A stretch of 64,000 nucleotides of DNA. Origin: Acetobacter estunensis. Its GTDB lineage: Bacteria > Pseudomonadota > Alphaproteobacteria > Acetobacterales > Acetobacteraceae. The position numbers and the translations under genes are program-made. The stretch spans positions 50,679 through 114,678 of the forward strand of contig NZ_WOTH01000009.1 in assembly GCF_011516945.1 (NCBI RefSeq), written 5' to 3'. The notes under the pieces were generated by a model. That model was not told the DNA's origin and ran no database searches. It saw nothing but the letters and a program-made list of their open reading frames with translations. Below are positions 16,442-27,591 of this stretch, in pieces. Numbering within the stretch: position 1 is the stretch's first letter; each line of letters opens with the position of its first letter.

Positions 16442-18451
16442 ATGTCTCGCCCGCCGCCTTCGCCTGATCCGGACACCCCCACGAACGGCAAACCGGCTGG
16501 TGACGTGCGGGTGACCAGTGACCAGTTGCGTGAGCGGGCTCTTCTGGAGCGGATGCATGTCCGTCTGCTGGCCGTAGCAGGCGGTTTCTCCTTTCTGTTC
16601 GCGGTTATCGGCCTCAGGCTCACCTTCGCCACAGTGCTCACCCCCATGGTGCCGGAGGCGCGGCAGATCAGGCCGCAGGTGCCCGAGATTCCCAAAGTCG
16701 ATCCCAAAGGATCGCTCGCCTCTGCGCTAGCACTGCCACAGGTCAAGCGCGCGATGATCGTGGACCGCAACAATCAGGCGCTCGCGGTTTCGCTCCCGGT
16801 GGCGCAGGTCTATGCCAATCCGAGCGAACTGATCGACCCGAAGGATGTGGCGCACAAGCTGAAATCGGTCATCCCCGCACTGGATGAGGATGAGACGATC
16901 CGCAGACTCTCCCTGCCGAGACAATTTGTTTATCTGGCGCGCAACATCACGCTCCAGCAGGAACTGGCCATCAACAATTTCGGCATTCCGGGCATCTATT
17001 TCGAACCGGGTGAACGCCGTCACTATCCGCTCGGCATGATGGCGGCCCAGATTCTCGGCGGCGTGGACATCGACGATCACGGCATTGCCGGTGTGGAACG
17101 CTATTTCGACAAACGTCTGAACTCGGACCGCAATCCGCTCAAGCTCTCGCTGGATGTGCGTGTACAGGCCGTCGTGCGTGAAGAACTGGCGAAGGCGAAA
17201 GACACGTTCAAAGCCATCGGCGCCTGCGCGATCGTAATGGACGTGAACACGGGCGAAGTCATCGCCATGGTCAGCCTGCCCGACTACGACGCAAACAATT
17301 TCGCGCACGCTCCTGCCGATGCCCGCTTCAACCGGGCCGTGACGGGCATGTACGAACCGGGCTCGACCTTCAAACTCCAGACAGCGGCCATGGCGCTTCA
17401 GTTGGGCGTGGCCCATATCTGGGACCGCTTCTCGTCCATTCCCATCCGTGTCGGGCGCTTCACCATCGCGGACATGAAGACCGATCACTTCGCACCGTGG
17501 CTTTCCCTGCCGGAAGTGATGGCCTTTTCCTCCAACCCCGCTGCCGCCCATATCGCGCTGGATGTGGGGGCGCAGCGCCAGCAGGACTGGCTGCGCGGCA
17601 TGGGTTTCTTCGCTCCCGTACCGATCGAACTGCCGGAAGCCGGGCATCCCATTGTGCCTGCACGGCGCAACTGGAGTCTCTCCACCACCATGACAGTGGG
17701 CTTCGGTCACGGCGTGGCCGAACCGCCGCTGTCCATTGTCCGTGCGACCGTAGCCACGGTGAACGGTGGCATTCTGCTTAAACCCACGCTGCTGGCGCGT
17801 GACGACGCCCCAACGGTTGAAGCATCCGACGCCCCCGTAATTTCGGGTGGGGCCGAATCTCCCGATGAAACCCAGCCTCTTCCCGAAGGCACGCGGGTTT
17901 TCTCGCCCCAGAACTCGACGCTCCTGCGCAAGATCCTGCGTCTGGATGTCTCGAAAGGCACGGGTAAAACCGGGGAGGTTCCGGGCTATTTCGTAGGTGG
18001 TAAAACCGGCACGGCGGAAAAGATCGGCGCGAACGGGCGTTATCTCAAACACGTCAATATTTCCGCCTTCACCAGCATCTTTCCGATGAACGCGCCGCGC
18101 TATGCGGTGTATGTCATGCTTGACAGTCCGCAGGGCACAACCGCCACGCATGGCTGGACGACCGCAGCCTGGAACGCGGCACCGACCGCGGGACGGATCA
18201 TCTCGCGCATCGGTCCGATGCTGCAGGTCTTCCCTGACACGGCCCATGCCGATCGTATCGAAGCGGAACTCGCCATTCCTCTGAGACCCCAGCCGCCCCG
18301 CGGTGTAAGACCCCTCGGGCCCGGCAATGACCCCGGCGACCCGCGCCACGCCGCCGAGGAACGTCAGGCCGAAGAGCATCGTCGGAAAGTGCAGTCCGCC
18401 ACCGAGCGTGAGTCCGCACGGACGTCGCCCGAATCTCGCGGAAGAGGATAA
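16442..18451 (+). CDS. ftsI: Peptidoglycan D,D-transpeptidase FtsI (PBP3)
   Basis: Septal class B penicillin-binding protein that cross-links peptide stems at the division site. 669 residues; one N-terminal membrane helix lies at about 38-62, followed by the pedestal domain and the transpeptidase. Active-site motifs are EPGSTFKLQT (SxxK, about residue 304), SSNPAA (SxN, about 361) and GGKTGTAEK (KTG, about 520). The C-terminal about 55 residues are charged and Pro/Arg-rich, longer than usual. A 125-bp gap separates it from ftsL, one of the few non-overlapping junctions; murE follows after 3 bp. Start ATG 16442. Confidence 0.95.
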   Translation: MSRPPPSPDPDTPTNGKPAGDVRVTSDQLRERALLERMHVRLLAVAGGFSFLFAVIGLRLTFATVLTPMVPEARQIRPQVPEIPKVDPKGSLASALALPQVKRAMIVDRNNQALAVSLPVAQVYANPSELIDPKDVAHKLKSVIPALDEDETIRRLSLPRQFVYLARNITLQQELAINNFGIPGIYFEPGERRHYPLGMMAAQILGGVDIDDHGIAGVERYFDKRLNSDRNPLKLSLDVRVQAVVREELAKAKDTFKAIGACAIVMDVNTGEVIAMVSLPDYDANNFAHAPADARFNRAVTGMYEPGSTFKLQTAAMALQLGVAHIWDRFSSIPIRVGRFTIADMKTDHFAPWLSLPEVMAFSSNPAAAHIALDVGAQRQQDWLRGMGFFAPVPIELPEAGHPIVPARRNWSLSTTMTVGFGHGVAEPPLSIVRATVATVNGGILLKPTLLARDDAPTVEASDAPVISGGAESPDETQPLPEGTRVFSPQNSTLLRKILRLDVSKGTGKTGEVPGYFVGGKTGTAEKIGANGRYLKHVNISAFTSIFPMNAPRYAVYVMLDSPQGTTATHGWTTAAWNAAPTAGRIISRIGPMLQVFPDTAHADRIEAELAIPLRPQPPRGVRPLGPGNDPGDPRHAAEERQAEEHRRKVQSATERESARTSPESRGRG

Positions 18452-18454
18452 CCC

Positions 18455-19918
18455 ATGAAGCTTTCCTCCCTTCTCTCCGAAGCAGGCCTGTCGGATCAGG
18501 CTCTGTCCGCCGATCCCAACATCACCGCCGTTACGGCCGACAGCCGTGAGGCCAGGCCGGGCGTACTGTTCGTCGCCATTCCCGGCACGAAGCAGGATGG
18601 ACGCGCTTTCATTCCGGCAGCCGTAGCCGCTGGTGCATCCGCTGTCCTTGTCCCCAAAGATTCGGAACCGGCTCCAGGCACCGTGACGGTCCGGTCCGCC
18701 ACGCCACGGCGCTCGCTGGCGCTGATGGTGGCGGCACTGGCCGGGCCGCAGCCCGAGCACATCGTCGCCGTGACCGGCACCAACGGCAAGACGAGCACCG
18801 TGGATTTCCTGCGTCAGCTCTGGACATTGATGGGCCGGAGCACCGCCAGCTTCGGCACGCTCGGTCTGATCTCCTCTGTGAAACTGCCGTTCGAAGTCCC
18901 CTCCCTCACCACCCCCGATCCGGTGACGCTGGCGCGTGCGCTGGCCGCTCTGCGCGAAGAGGGCGTGACGGATGTGGCCATGGAAGCGTCCTCCCATGGG
19001 CTGGACCAGCGCCGTCTCGACGGTGTGCGTCTGTCGGCCGCAGGCTTCACCAACCTGACACGCGATCATCTGGACTATCACGGCAGCTTCGAAGCTTACC
19101 GCACCGCCAAGCTGCGCCTGTTCGACACGCTACTGCCCGGAGGGTCTCTGGCTGCCGCCAACGCGGACATGGACGAGGAAACCCTCACGGCCCTGCGTGA
19201 GATCGAACGCCGACGTCGCCTCGATCTGCGGCTGGTGGGGCGCAAGGGACATGCCATCCGCCTGCTGGCCCACAAGGCGCTTCCCGAAGGCCAGCGGTTA
19301 CGACTGGAAGTGAACGGCCATCGGGAGATGGACATCATTCTGCCGCTTCCGGGACGGTTTCAGGTGGACAACGCGCTGCTCGCGGCGGCTCTGGTCCTGC
19401 CGGATGAGGCCGGTATGGAAAAAGCGCTCGAACTTCTGCCGCAGCTTCGCGGTGTGCGGGGGCGCATGGAACGCGCCGCCGTTCTCTCCAATGGCGCTGC
19501 GGTCTATGTCGATTACGCCCATACGCCCGATGCCCTCGCACGCGCCCTCACCAGCCTTCGCCCCCATGTAAAGGGACGACTGTTCGTTGTGTTCGGCGCG
19601 GGCGGTGACCGTGACAAGGGCAAGCGCCCCCTCATGGCGCATGAAGCGGCGCAGGGCGCGGATGTCGTCATCGTGACCGACGACAACCCCCGTGGCGAGG
19701 ACCCGGCCGCCATCCGGCAGGACGTGCTGTCCGGCGCCCCGCAGGCGGAAGAAGTGCCGGGGCGCAAGGCCGCCATCACTCAGGCCATCGACCGTCTGGG
19801 AGCAGGAGACGTGTTGCTGGTGGCTGGCAAGGGCCACGAGCAGGGCCAGATCATCGGCTCCGTCGTGCATCCCTTTGACGATGTGAGCGTGGTCCGGCAC
19901 CTCGCGGGAGATCTTTGA
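18455..19918 (+). CDS. murE: UDP-MurNAc-tripeptide synthetase MurE (meso-DAP adding)
   Basis: MurE adds the third stem residue to UDP-MurNAc-L-Ala-D-Glu in the cytoplasm. 487 residues. The ATP loop is TGTNGKTSTVDFLRQLW near residue 107. YVDYAHTPDALARAL and FGAGGDRDKGKRPLM are Mur ligase signatures. TDDNPRGED near residue 408 contains the DNPR motif that marks the meso-diaminopimelate enzyme rather than the lysine type. The stop TGA (19916-19918) overlaps the likely murF start TTG (19915). Fits a Gram-negative wall. Confidence 0.96.
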   Translation: MKLSSLLSEAGLSDQALSADPNITAVTADSREARPGVLFVAIPGTKQDGRAFIPAAVAAGASAVLVPKDSEPAPGTVTVRSATPRRSLALMVAALAGPQPEHIVAVTGTNGKTSTVDFLRQLWTLMGRSTASFGTLGLISSVKLPFEVPSLTTPDPVTLARALAALREEGVTDVAMEASSHGLDQRRLDGVRLSAAGFTNLTRDHLDYHGSFEAYRTAKLRLFDTLLPGGSLAAANADMDEETLTALREIERRRRLDLRLVGRKGHAIRLLAHKALPEGQRLRLEVNGHREMDIILPLPGRFQVDNALLAAALVLPDEAGMEKALELLPQLRGVRGRMERAAVLSNGAAVYVDYAHTPDALARALTSLRPHVKGRLFVVFGAGGDRDKGKRPLMAHEAAQGADVVIVTDDNPRGEDPAAIRQDVLSGAPQAEEVPGRKAAITQAIDRLGAGDVLLVAGKGHEQGQIIGSVVHPFDDVSVVRHLAGDL

Positions 19919-21318
19919 ACGTGTTGTGGACTGGAGAGGAACTTGCTGCGGCCACGGGTGGCCGTTTCGGGGCGCTGGCTGGAGCGGGGATCGAAGTCTC
20001 GGGCGTGTCCATCGACACACGCACGCTGCAAGCGGGTGATCTGTTCATAGCCCTCGTGGGCGAACACACGGACGGACATGCGCATATCGCTACGGCACTG
20101 GAAAAAGGAGCCGCCGTCGCGCTGGTGCATCGCACGGACGATCTGGATGGTGTGGAACCAAACGATCCGCGCCTGCTGATCGTGGGCGACACAATGGTCG
20201 GGCTGTGGGATCTCGCACGTGCCGCGCGGGCGCGTTTCGCGGGCAAAGTCGTGGCTGTGACCGGAAGCGTGGGCAAAACCACGACCAAGGAAATGCTCCG
20301 CACCGCTCTCAGTGCGCTGGGTCCGACCCACGCGGCCGTCGCCTCCTACAACAATCACTGGGGAGTGCCGCTCACCCTTGCCCGCCTCCCCCGAGAGGCC
20401 GCGTTCTGCGTAAGTGAGATCGGGATGAATCATCCCGGCGAAATCACGCCACTTGCGGAACTGGTGCGTCCGGACGTGGCCGTCATCACCACCATTGGCT
20501 CAGCGCATCTGGGACACATGGGCAGCCTTGACGCCATTGCGCAGGAAAAAGCATGCCTGATCGCCGCCCTTCCCCGTGGCGCCGTGGCCATTGTGCCCGA
20601 CGATGCCGAGGGACAGACCATTTTCGATGATGTGGCGCAGAAAGCCGGTGTCACGCTGTGGCGCGCGGGCTTTGCCGCCGGGAGTGAAGTCCGTCTGACG
20701 GAACTGGACCTCTCAGGCGAAGGCAGCCGCTTTGTCGCGCATGTGGCAGACCGCGCCCTTCCCGTCACGCTGCACGCACCGGGTGAGCATCTGGCCCGCA
20801 ATGCGCTGGCAACTCTGGGCACTGTTGCCGCCCTGCACGGCATTGGCCCGGAACTGACACGAGCGGTTGAGGCGCTTGCCGATTTTGTGCCGGGCGCAGG
20901 ACGCGGCGCGGCCTCTCCCATTCTTGTCGGCAAGGCGTTGCTTCTCGATGAAAGCTACAACGCCTCGGTTCTGTCCATTCGCGCCGCGTTGAACGTACTG
21001 TCCCTGCTGCCCGCCCAGCGTCGCCTTGCTGTGCTGGGCGACATCCGTGAACTGGGCGATTTCGCGCGTGACGAACATGTCTCCCTCGAACCTTCGGTCG
21101 CGGCTGCGGCTGATCTCGTTTTCTGCTGTGGACCGCATATGAAAGATCTTTTTGACGCACTGCCTCCTTCACGACAGGGAGGATGGTGTGCGGATTCCAC
21201 GTCGCTCGCCCCGCTGGTCCGCGCGGCGCTGCGCCCCGGAGACGCGATTCTGGTCAAGGGCAGTTTCGGCAGCCGGATGAAAATCGTTGTGGATGCCCTC
21301 CGGGCGGAGAGCGCCTGA
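19915..21318 (+). CDS. murF: UDP-MurNAc-tripeptide--D-Ala-D-Ala ligase MurF
   Basis: MurF attaches the D-Ala-D-Ala dipeptide to finish the UDP-MurNAc-pentapeptide. 467 residues if TTG 19915 is used; GTG 19921 is two codons later and equally plausible. Motifs: [18 protein letters not shown] near residue 29, ATP loop [14 protein letters not shown] near 116, [23 protein letters not shown] and [15 protein letters not shown]. The C-terminal region ends [19 protein letters not shown]. The stop overlaps mraY (TGATG at 21316-21320). The dipeptide substrate is made by ddl further down the cluster. Confidence 0.95.
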   Translation: MNVLWTGEELAAATGGRFGALAGAGIEVSGVSIDTRTLQAGDLFIALVGEHTDGHAHIATALEKGAAVALVHRTDDLDGVEPNDPRLLIVGDTMVGLWDLARAARARFAGKVVAVTGSVGKTTTKEMLRTALSALGPTHAAVASYNNHWGVPLTLARLPREAAFCVSEIGMNHPGEITPLAELVRPDVAVITTIGSAHLGHMGSLDAIAQEKACLIAALPRGAVAIVPDDAEGQTIFDDVAQKAGVTLWRAGFAAGSEVRLTELDLSGEGSRFVAHVADRALPVTLHAPGEHLARNALATLGTVAALHGIGPELTRAVEALADFVPGAGRGAASPILVGKALLLDESYNASVLSIRAALNVLSLLPAQRRLAVLGDIRELGDFARDEHVSLEPSVAAAADLVFCCGPHMKDLFDALPPSRQGGWCADSTSLAPLVRAALRPGDAILVKGSFGSRMKIVVDALRAESA

Positions 21319-22409
21319 TGCTCTATCTGCTCGTTGCCCATCATGTTCACGGCCACACCACGCTCCTGAACCTTTTCCGTTACCTCACCTTTCGGGCGGG
21401 CGGCGCGTGCCTGACGGCGCTCGCCATCGCGCTGATCCTCGGCAATCCGGTGATCCGCCAACTCAAGCGCATCCAGCGCGAAGGACAGCCGATCCGCGCT
21501 GTCGGGCCGGAGCGGCACATTCTTGAAAAGGCCGGTACCCCCACGATGGGCGGGGTTCTGATCCTCGCCGCCCTGTTCATTTCAACATTGCTCTGGGCCG
21601 ATCTTCAGAACGGATTTGTCTGGGCCGTCCTGTTCGTGACAGCAGTGTTCGGGGCCGTGGGTTTCGCAGACGACTACCGCAAGCTGGCCAAGCGCAACAC
21701 GGACGGACTGTCGAAGAAAGCGCGGCTGGGATGTGAATTCGGCGCCTCGCTGATTGCGGGCTGGTGGATGCAGCACCTCATGCCGCCCGACCTTGCCAAT
21801 CACCTCGCCTTCCCTTTCGTGAAGGACTACATGCTGCCGCTGGGCTATGCCTTCCCCATCTTTGCGATGGTGACCGTCACGGGCTTCGGCAATGCCGTCA
21901 ATCTGACGGATGGATTGGACGGTCTGGCTACGGTGCCCGTGGTGATCGCAGCCCTCGTGTTCGCCCTGATTTCCTATCTCGTGGGCAACCATGTCTTTGC
22001 GGACTACCTGCAACTGCACGCCGTGCCCGGAACGGGTGAACTGGCCATATTCTGCTCTGCCCTTGTGGGAGCAGGGCTGGGGTTCCTGTGGTTCAACGCA
22101 CCCCCGGCCTCCGTCTTCATGGGCGACACCGGCTCTCTGGCGTTGGGAGGCGCACTGGGTGCGGTGGCGGTGGCCACCAAGCACGAACTGGTGCTGTGCA
22201 TCGTGGGCGGCCTGTTCGTGGCCGAGACGTTATCCGTCATCATTCAGGTGTTCTGGTACAAGCGCACCAAACGCCGCGTGTTCCTGATGGCGCCCCTGCA
22301 TCACCACTTCGAGAAGAAGGGCTGGCAGGAGCCCAAGATCGTCATCCGTTTCTGGATCGTCGCCGTCGTGCTGGGCCTGTTCGGTCTGGCCACCCTCAAG
22401 CTGCGCTGA
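21318..22409 (+). CDS. mraY: Phospho-N-acetylmuramoyl-pentapeptide-transferase MraY
   Basis: Integral membrane enzyme that transfers phospho-MurNAc-pentapeptide to undecaprenyl phosphate, giving lipid I. 363 residues from ATG 21318, which overlaps the murF stop. Ten hydrophobic segments are expected and seen. Conserved motifs: [12 protein letters not shown] near residue 71, [14 protein letters not shown] near 113 (first Asp pair), [13 protein letters not shown] near 192, [13 protein letters not shown] near 265 and [23 protein letters not shown] near 322. All catalytic aspartates and the HHH cluster are present. Confidence 0.97.
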   Translation: MLYLLVAHHVHGHTTLLNLFRYLTFRAGGACLTALAIALILGNPVIRQLKRIQREGQPIRAVGPERHILEKAGTPTMGGVLILAALFISTLLWADLQNGFVWAVLFVTAVFGAVGFADDYRKLAKRNTDGLSKKARLGCEFGASLIAGWWMQHLMPPDLANHLAFPFVKDYMLPLGYAFPIFAMVTVTGFGNAVNLTDGLDGLATVPVVIAALVFALISYLVGNHVFADYLQLHAVPGTGELAIFCSALVGAGLGFLWFNAPPASVFMGDTGSLALGGALGAVAVATKHELVLCIVGGLFVAETLSVIIQVFWYKRTKRRVFLMAPLHHHFEKKGWQEPKIVIRFWIVAVVLGLFGLATLKLR

Positions 22410-22422
22410 GAGGAACCGCACG

Positions 22423-23805
22423 ATGCCCACCTTCCCTTCCGACCTCTTCGCCGGACAGCGCTTCGCAGTGCTGGGCCTCGGTCGCAACGGTACGCCCGCC
22501 GCCCGTACGCTGGCAGCCATGGGGGCCGAAGTGCAGGCATGGGACGATGGGGAAGCAGGTCGGGCCTCGCTCAACGATACGCCGGCGCGCATAACGCTGG
22601 CGCCCTTTGACAGCCTGAACGGCTTCGACGCACTGGTGATGTCGCCCGGCATCCCGCACACACTGCCCAAGGCGCATCCGGTTGCTGAACTGGCCCGCAA
22701 AGCGGGCGTGCCCATTCTCTCGGACGCGGACCTTTTGTTCCAAGCCGTGCGGAAAGCCGGATCGAAAGCGCGCTTTGCCGGCATTACGGGCACCAACGGG
22801 AAATCCACCACGACGGCTCTGCTGGCGCATCTCTTGCGCGAAGCAAACGTCCCTGTTGCGGAAGGCGGCAATCTCGGTCCTGCCGCGCTCTCACTCCCGC
22901 TCCTGCCCGATGACGGCGTGTATGTGCTGGAGATGTCCTCCTACATGCTGGAGCGGCTGGAGACGTTGCATTTCGATGTCGCCTGCCTGCTCAACCTGAC
23001 ACCCGATCATCTCGACCGTCATGGTGACATGAACGGTTATGCCGCCGCCAAGGCGCATATCTTTGATCGGATGACGACCGCCGATCTGGCGGTGATTGGA
23101 ACCGGAGACGACTGGTGCCGCCGGATTGCCGCGACCCTGCGGGCACAAGGCGTTCCTACGGAGACGATCTCCGGCACGGACACGCAAACTGACGTGCATC
23201 CCGCAGACGGCATGATCGTGGATCGTGACGGCCCCATAGCGCAGCCCGGCGCAACACTTCCGGGGGCACACAACGCGGAAAATGCGTGCGCAGCACTCGC
23301 CATGGCGCTGTATCTTGGTGTGCCGCGCGAAACCCTCGCCAAAGGGATCGGCACTTTCGCGGGTCTTGCCCATCGACAGAAACTGGTAACGATCCGCGAC
23401 GGCGTTGCCTTCGTGGATGACAGCAAGGCCACGAACGCAGACGCCGCATCCCGCGCTCTGGGCTGCTACGACCGTATCGTGTGGATTGCAGGTGGCATCG
23501 CGAAAGCGGGCGGTATCACCGACCTTGTTCCCTATTTTTCCCGCATCACCGAAGCCTTCCTGATCGGTCGCGATGCGCCCGAGTTCGCTCAGACACTGGC
23601 AGCCCATGGCATCACGTATCGCATCGTGGGTGATCTGGAGCATGCCGTGCCACAGGCCGCAGCAGCCGCACGTCGAACGGGCGCGGAAGTCGTGCTGCTG
23701 TCCCCCGCCTGCGCCAGCTTCGATCAGTTCCCCGGTTTCGAGGCCCGCGGACTGCGTTTTGCCGAACTCGTCGAGCAACTGGCGCATGATCGAGAGGAAA
23801 GCTGA
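22423..23805 (+). CDS. murD: UDP-MurNAc-L-alanine--D-glutamate ligase MurD
   Basis: Cytoplasmic Mur ligase adding D-Glu to UDP-MurNAc-L-Ala. 460 residues. The N-terminal Rossmann-like fold starts [18 protein letters not shown]. The ATP loop is [19 protein letters not shown] (about residues 121-139). [30 protein letters not shown] and [19 protein letters not shown] are diagnostic of MurD. The ribosome site GAGAGGAA lies just before ATG 22423. The stop overlaps ftsW (TGATG). Confidence 0.96.
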   Translation: MPTFPSDLFAGQRFAVLGLGRNGTPAARTLAAMGAEVQAWDDGEAGRASLNDTPARITLAPFDSLNGFDALVMSPGIPHTLPKAHPVAELARKAGVPILSDADLLFQAVRKAGSKARFAGITGTNGKSTTTALLAHLLREANVPVAEGGNLGPAALSLPLLPDDGVYVLEMSSYMLERLETLHFDVACLLNLTPDHLDRHGDMNGYAAAKAHIFDRMTTADLAVIGTGDDWCRRIAATLRAQGVPTETISGTDTQTDVHPADGMIVDRDGPIAQPGATLPGAHNAENACAALAMALYLGVPRETLAKGIGTFAGLAHRQKLVTIRDGVAFVDDSKATNADAASRALGCYDRIVWIAGGIAKAGGITDLVPYFSRITEAFLIGRDAPEFAQTLAAHGITYRIVGDLEHAVPQAAAAARRTGAEVVLLSPACASFDQFPGFEARGLRFAELVEQLAHDREES

Positions 23806-24971
23806 TGGCCCCGCTGTCACGCACCAACAACTCGTGGTTCGGGCGCTGGTGGCGCAGCGTCGATCATGTGACGCTCGCCTGCGTGGGCGTGCTGATCGGT
23901 TTTGGCTACATCCTGATGCTGGCCGCCAGCCCGGCCGTCGCGGTGCGCATCGGCGCATCCCGCAACATGTTCATCTTCAAACAGGTAATGTTCCTGAGCA
24001 TCGCGGGTGCGATCACGATTGTCGTGTCGATGCTCTCCCGCAAGGGACTGGTGCGCATGGGCTTTATCGGCACAGCAATCGCGATTGCCGCCACCGCGCT
24101 CACACTCGTTCACGGCATGGAAATCAAGGGCGCGCGGCGCTGGATCGCCCTGCCTTTGATGTCGGTTCAACCCTCCGAGTTTCTCAAGCCCTGTTTTGCC
24201 GTGCTGACGGCGTGGCTTCTCGCCAGACGGCAGGCCAACCCGCGCTTTCCGGGACTGCTGCTCGCTGGCATAGGCTATGGCGTGATCCTGATGCTGCTGA
24301 AATCACAGCCCGATATCGGGATGCTGACGGTGGTGACGGTGGTGTTCGTGGCGCAGCTCTTTGTGGACGGACTGAATCTGATCTTTGTCGCCGGTGTGTT
24401 TGGACTGCTGATCGCGGGTGGCATCGGGGCCTATTTTCTCTTCCCGCACGTTCATTCCCGCGTGGAGCGGTTTCTGCATCCCGGCGTGGGCGATCACTAT
24501 CAGATCGATACGGCGCTGCGGGCGTTCGGCAATGGCGGACTGCTCGGGCGCGGTCCCGGCGAAGGTCGCGTGAAGGATCTGCTGCCCGACGCACACGCGG
24601 ACTTCGTGTTTGCGGTGGCGGGTGAAGAATACGGGCTGCTGGTCTGCCTCTTCCTTGTAGGCATATTCGGGATCATCGTCGTACGGACATTGCTGCGCCT
24701 GCTGCGTGAGGACGATCCCTACATCATCCTCGGCACAACCGGACTGGTCACGGGCTTCGGGCTGCAGGCGTTTGTGAACATGGCCTCCACCCTGCATCTG
24801 ATTCCGACCAAGGGTATGACGCTGCCTTTCATCTCCTATGGCGGTTCATCGGCCATGTCGGTGGCGCTCACCATCGGGATGATGCTGGCCCTTACCCGCC
24901 AGCGTGTCGGCCGCAGCCGCCTCACCCGCTCGCTCCCCGAACCCGCAGGAACCTGGAAGACAGTGGCATGA
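23805..24971 (+). CDS. ftsW: Septal peptidoglycan glycosyltransferase FtsW (SEDS)
   Basis: Polytopic SEDS-family polymerase that works with FtsI at the septum, building glycan strands from lipid II. 388 residues with about ten membrane helices. Family motifs include KGARRWIALPLMSVQPSEFLK near residue 108, LKSQPDIGM near 165, YQIDTALRAFGNGGLLGRGPGEGRVK near 230 and the end LPFISYGGSSAMSVALTIGMML near 342. The start overlaps the murD stop and the stop overlaps murG (ATGA at 24968-24971). RodA is the paralogue, but the dcw position supports FtsW. Confidence 0.94.
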   Translation: MAPLSRTNNSWFGRWWRSVDHVTLACVGVLIGFGYILMLAASPAVAVRIGASRNMFIFKQVMFLSIAGAITIVVSMLSRKGLVRMGFIGTAIAIAATALTLVHGMEIKGARRWIALPLMSVQPSEFLKPCFAVLTAWLLARRQANPRFPGLLLAGIGYGVILMLLKSQPDIGMLTVVTVVFVAQLFVDGLNLIFVAGVFGLLIAGGIGAYFLFPHVHSRVERFLHPGVGDHYQIDTALRAFGNGGLLGRGPGEGRVKDLLPDAHADFVFAVAGEEYGLLVCLFLVGIFGIIVVRTLLRLLREDDPYIILGTTGLVTGFGLQAFVNMASTLHLIPTKGMTLPFISYGGSSAMSVALTIGMMLALTRQRVGRSRLTRSLPEPAGTWKTVA

Positions 24972-26170
24972 ACACGACAGCGAACATGAACGGTCCGGTG
25001 GTGATCGCGGCGGGCGGCACGGGCGGTCATTTCTTCCCTGCTGAGGCACTGGCCAACGCACTCGTGGCGCGCGGCCATCGGGTCGCGCTCATGACGGATG
25101 CGCGCGCGGGACGCCGCACGGAAGGGGTTTTCGCGACGGCGGAGCAGTTCGTGCTTCCCGGCGCCGGAGTTGCAGGACGTGGGCCGGTGCGCGCCATCAA
25201 GGGCGGGCTGGCGCTCCTGAAAGGGGCAAAAGAGGCCCGGCAGATCATGATGCGTCTGCGTCCTTCCGCCGTTGTGGGGTTTGGGGGGTATCCCTCCGTG
25301 CCACCGCTGCTGGGCGCGCGCCTCCTGCCGAAATCCCTGCGCCCGGTCATCGTGCTACACGAAGGCAACGCCGTGCTGGGCAAGGCCAACGCCTTTCTCG
25401 CGCGCTTTGCGGACGCCATCGCAACGTCGTTTCCCCTCGTGCGCGGCCTGCCCATGGGGGCACAGACCACCCAGACGGGCATGCCCGTGCGTCCGGCCAT
25501 CGCGGCTCTTGCGGGCGAAGGGTATGCCGCGCCCGAACCCGGTGACCCGATCCATCTCCTGGTCTGGGGCGGCTCCCTTGGGGCGCGGGTCTTTTCCGAT
25601 GTGGTGCCCGCAGCATTAGCCGCTCTGCCTTTGGAAATCCGCGAGCGTGTGAGCGTGACGCAGCAGGTGCGCGCTGAAGACATCGAACGTGTCCGCACTG
25701 CCTATGACGCACCCGGAATCGCCGCCGAACTGGCCCCGTTCTTTGCGGACGTCGCCACGCTGATGCGTGATGCGCATCTCGTCATCGGGCGGGCGGGCGG
25801 CTCCTCCGTCGCGGAACTGACCGTGGCCGGTCGGCCATCCGTTCTGGTGCCGCTGCCCGTCGCCGCCAGCGACGAGCAGACCGCCAATGCGCAGGCTCTG
25901 GAAGGCGTGGGCGCGGCATGGCTGATGCGCCAGCCCGCTTTCACACCGGACGCGCTGAGCGCGCTGCTCGCCATGCAGTTTACCGACACCGGCATACTGA
26001 CAGCCGCTGCGAAAGCCGCAGCCAGTCTGGGCCGACCGAACGCCGCGGAACGTCTGGCCGATCTGGTCGAGGCCACCTTGCGTGGTGGAACACAGGGTGC
26101 TTATTCCGCCTCCAAATCGTCCCCCCTTCCCACAGAGTCGTCCGCATCGAACGAGGAGTCCCGCGCATGA
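24968..26170 (+). CDS. murG: Lipid II synthase MurG (GlcNAc transferase)
   Basis: GT28 glycosyltransferase that adds GlcNAc to lipid I on the inner face of the membrane. 400 residues. Glycine-rich loop [19 protein letters not shown] near residue 16, then [55 protein letters not shown] (second G-loop) and [23 protein letters not shown] near residue 277. The C-terminus has a Ser/Thr-rich tail of about 30 residues beyond the usual end. Overlaps of 4 bp on both sides link it to ftsW and murC. Confidence 0.96.
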   Translation: MNTTANMNGPVVIAAGGTGGHFFPAEALANALVARGHRVALMTDARAGRRTEGVFATAEQFVLPGAGVAGRGPVRAIKGGLALLKGAKEARQIMMRLRPSAVVGFGGYPSVPPLLGARLLPKSLRPVIVLHEGNAVLGKANAFLARFADAIATSFPLVRGLPMGAQTTQTGMPVRPAIAALAGEGYAAPEPGDPIHLLVWGGSLGARVFSDVVPAALAALPLEIRERVSVTQQVRAEDIERVRTAYDAPGIAAELAPFFADVATLMRDAHLVIGRAGGSSVAELTVAGRPSVLVPLPVAASDEQTANAQALEGVGAAWLMRQPAFTPDALSALLAMQFTDTGILTAAAKAAASLGRPNAAERLADLVEATLRGGTQGAYSASKSSPLPTESSASNEESRA

Positions 26171-27591
26171 GAGCCCTGCCGCTGACCATTGGCACCATCC
26201 ACTTCGTCGGCATCGGCGGCATCGGCATGTCCGGCATTGCTGAGGTGCTGCACCTGCTGGGTTACAAGGTGCAAGGCTCCGACATCAGCGAGAACGCCAA
26301 TGTGCGTCGTCTGCGCGCAGCGGGGATTCCGGTCTCCATCGGCCATGATGCCTCCAATCTGGGAGAAGCGCAGGTCGTGGTGATCTCCACCGCCGTCAAA
26401 CGCGACAATCCCGAAGTCGTGGCGGCTCGCTCGCGCCTGATCCCGGTTGTGCGCCGCGCGGAGATGCTGGCAGAGCTGATGCGCCTGCGCTGGGCCGTGG
26501 CGATCGGAGGCACACACGGCAAGACGACGACGACCAGCCTTGTCGCCGCCGTGCTGGAAGCGGCCAAGCTTGATCCGACCGTGATCAACGGTGGTATCAT
26601 CGAAGCTTATGGCACCAACACCCGCATGGGTCAGGGTGAATGGATGGTGGTGGAGGCCGATGAGAGCGACGGCTCCTTCCTGCGCCTGCCTTCCGTGATC
26701 TCGGTCGTCACCAACATGGACCCCGAGCATCTCGACCACTGGGGATCCGCAGAGGCGATGGAGGCGGCCTACGACCAGTTCGTCTCCAACGTGCCGTTCT
26801 ATGGCTTCGCCGTGCTGTGCATCGACCACCCGGCCGTGCAGCAGATGATCCCCCGCCTGTCGGACCACCGCATCGTGACCTATGGCTTCTCCCCGCAGGC
26901 CGATGTGCGGGCCGAGAAGGTTATCACCGACAAGCTCGGCGCCACGTTCGAGGTGCAGATCACCGACCGGGTGACACGCCGTACGCGCAAGGCCGGTCCG
27001 TTCCGCCTGCCGATGCTGGGCAACCACAACGTCCAGAACGCGCTGGCCGCGATTGCCGTTGCGACCGAAATGAACATCGACGACGCCACCATCCGTTCCG
27101 GGCTGGCGGCCTTCCGTGGCGTGAAACGTCGCTTCACCCGTTGTGGTGAAACGGGCGGTATCACCGTGATTGACGATTATGGCCACCACCCCGTCGAGAT
27201 TGCCGCCGTGCTCAAGGCCGCCCGGCAGGCCGGTGCGCGTCGGGTCATCGCCGTCATGCAGCCGCATCGCTATTCCCGCATGAAGATGCTGTTCAACGAT
27301 TTCTGCACCTGCATGAACGATGCCGACACCGTCATCGTCTCGGACGTCTATGCCGCAGGCGAAGAGCCGATCGAGGGGTATGATCGCGACCGGCTGATCG
27401 AAGGTCTGCGTGAGCGTGGACATCGCTCCGTCGTGCCGCTAACCGATCCTGCCCATCTGCCTGAAATGATCAACGCCATGGCCAAGCCGGGTGACTATGT
27501 CGTCTGCCTCGGCGCGGGCACGATCACCAACTGGGCGCAAGCGCTTCCCGCTGAACTGGCGGCGCTTCAGAAGGGCGTCACGGCCGCATGA
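26167..27591 (+). CDS. murC: UDP-N-acetylmuramate--L-alanine ligase MurC
   Basis: First Mur ligase, adding L-Ala to UDP-MurNAc. ATG 26167 overlaps the murG stop; upstream in-frame codons lie within murG. 474 residues. Motifs: [19 protein letters not shown] near residue 10 (nucleotide-binding N-domain), [19 protein letters not shown] near 112, [13 protein letters not shown] near 161, [36 protein letters not shown] near 331 and [16 protein letters not shown]. Complete, without anomalies. Confidence 0.97.
   Translation: MRALPLTIGTIHFVGIGGIGMSGIAEVLHLLGYKVQGSDISENANVRRLRAAGIPVSIGHDASNLGEAQVVVISTAVKRDNPEVVAARSRLIPVVRRAEMLAELMRLRWAVAIGGTHGKTTTTSLVAAVLEAAKLDPTVINGGIIEAYGTNTRMGQGEWMVVEADESDGSFLRLPSVISVVTNMDPEHLDHWGSAEAMEAAYDQFVSNVPFYGFAVLCIDHPAVQQMIPRLSDHRIVTYGFSPQADVRAEKVITDKLGATFEVQITDRVTRRTRKAGPFRLPMLGNHNVQNALAAIAVATEMNIDDATIRSGLAAFRGVKRRFTRCGETGGITVIDDYGHHPVEIAAVLKAARQAGARRVIAVMQPHRYSRMKMLFNDFCTCMNDADTVIVSDVYAAGEEPIEGYDRDRLIEGLRERGHRSVVPLTDPAHLPEMINAMAKPGDYVVCLGAGTITNWAQALPAELAALQKGVTAA

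Noticed and set aside
16727..19081. A 784-codon open frame on the minus strand opposite ftsI and murE
   Set aside because: It is the mirror of two well-supported plus-strand genes in G+C-rich DNA; the predicted protein is His/Gly/Arg-rich with no family motif and no promoter or ribosome site.
26101..27423. A 440-codon minus-strand frame opposite murC
   Set aside because: Antisense shadow of an intact, motif-complete murC; composition rich in His and Asp is typical of such shadows.
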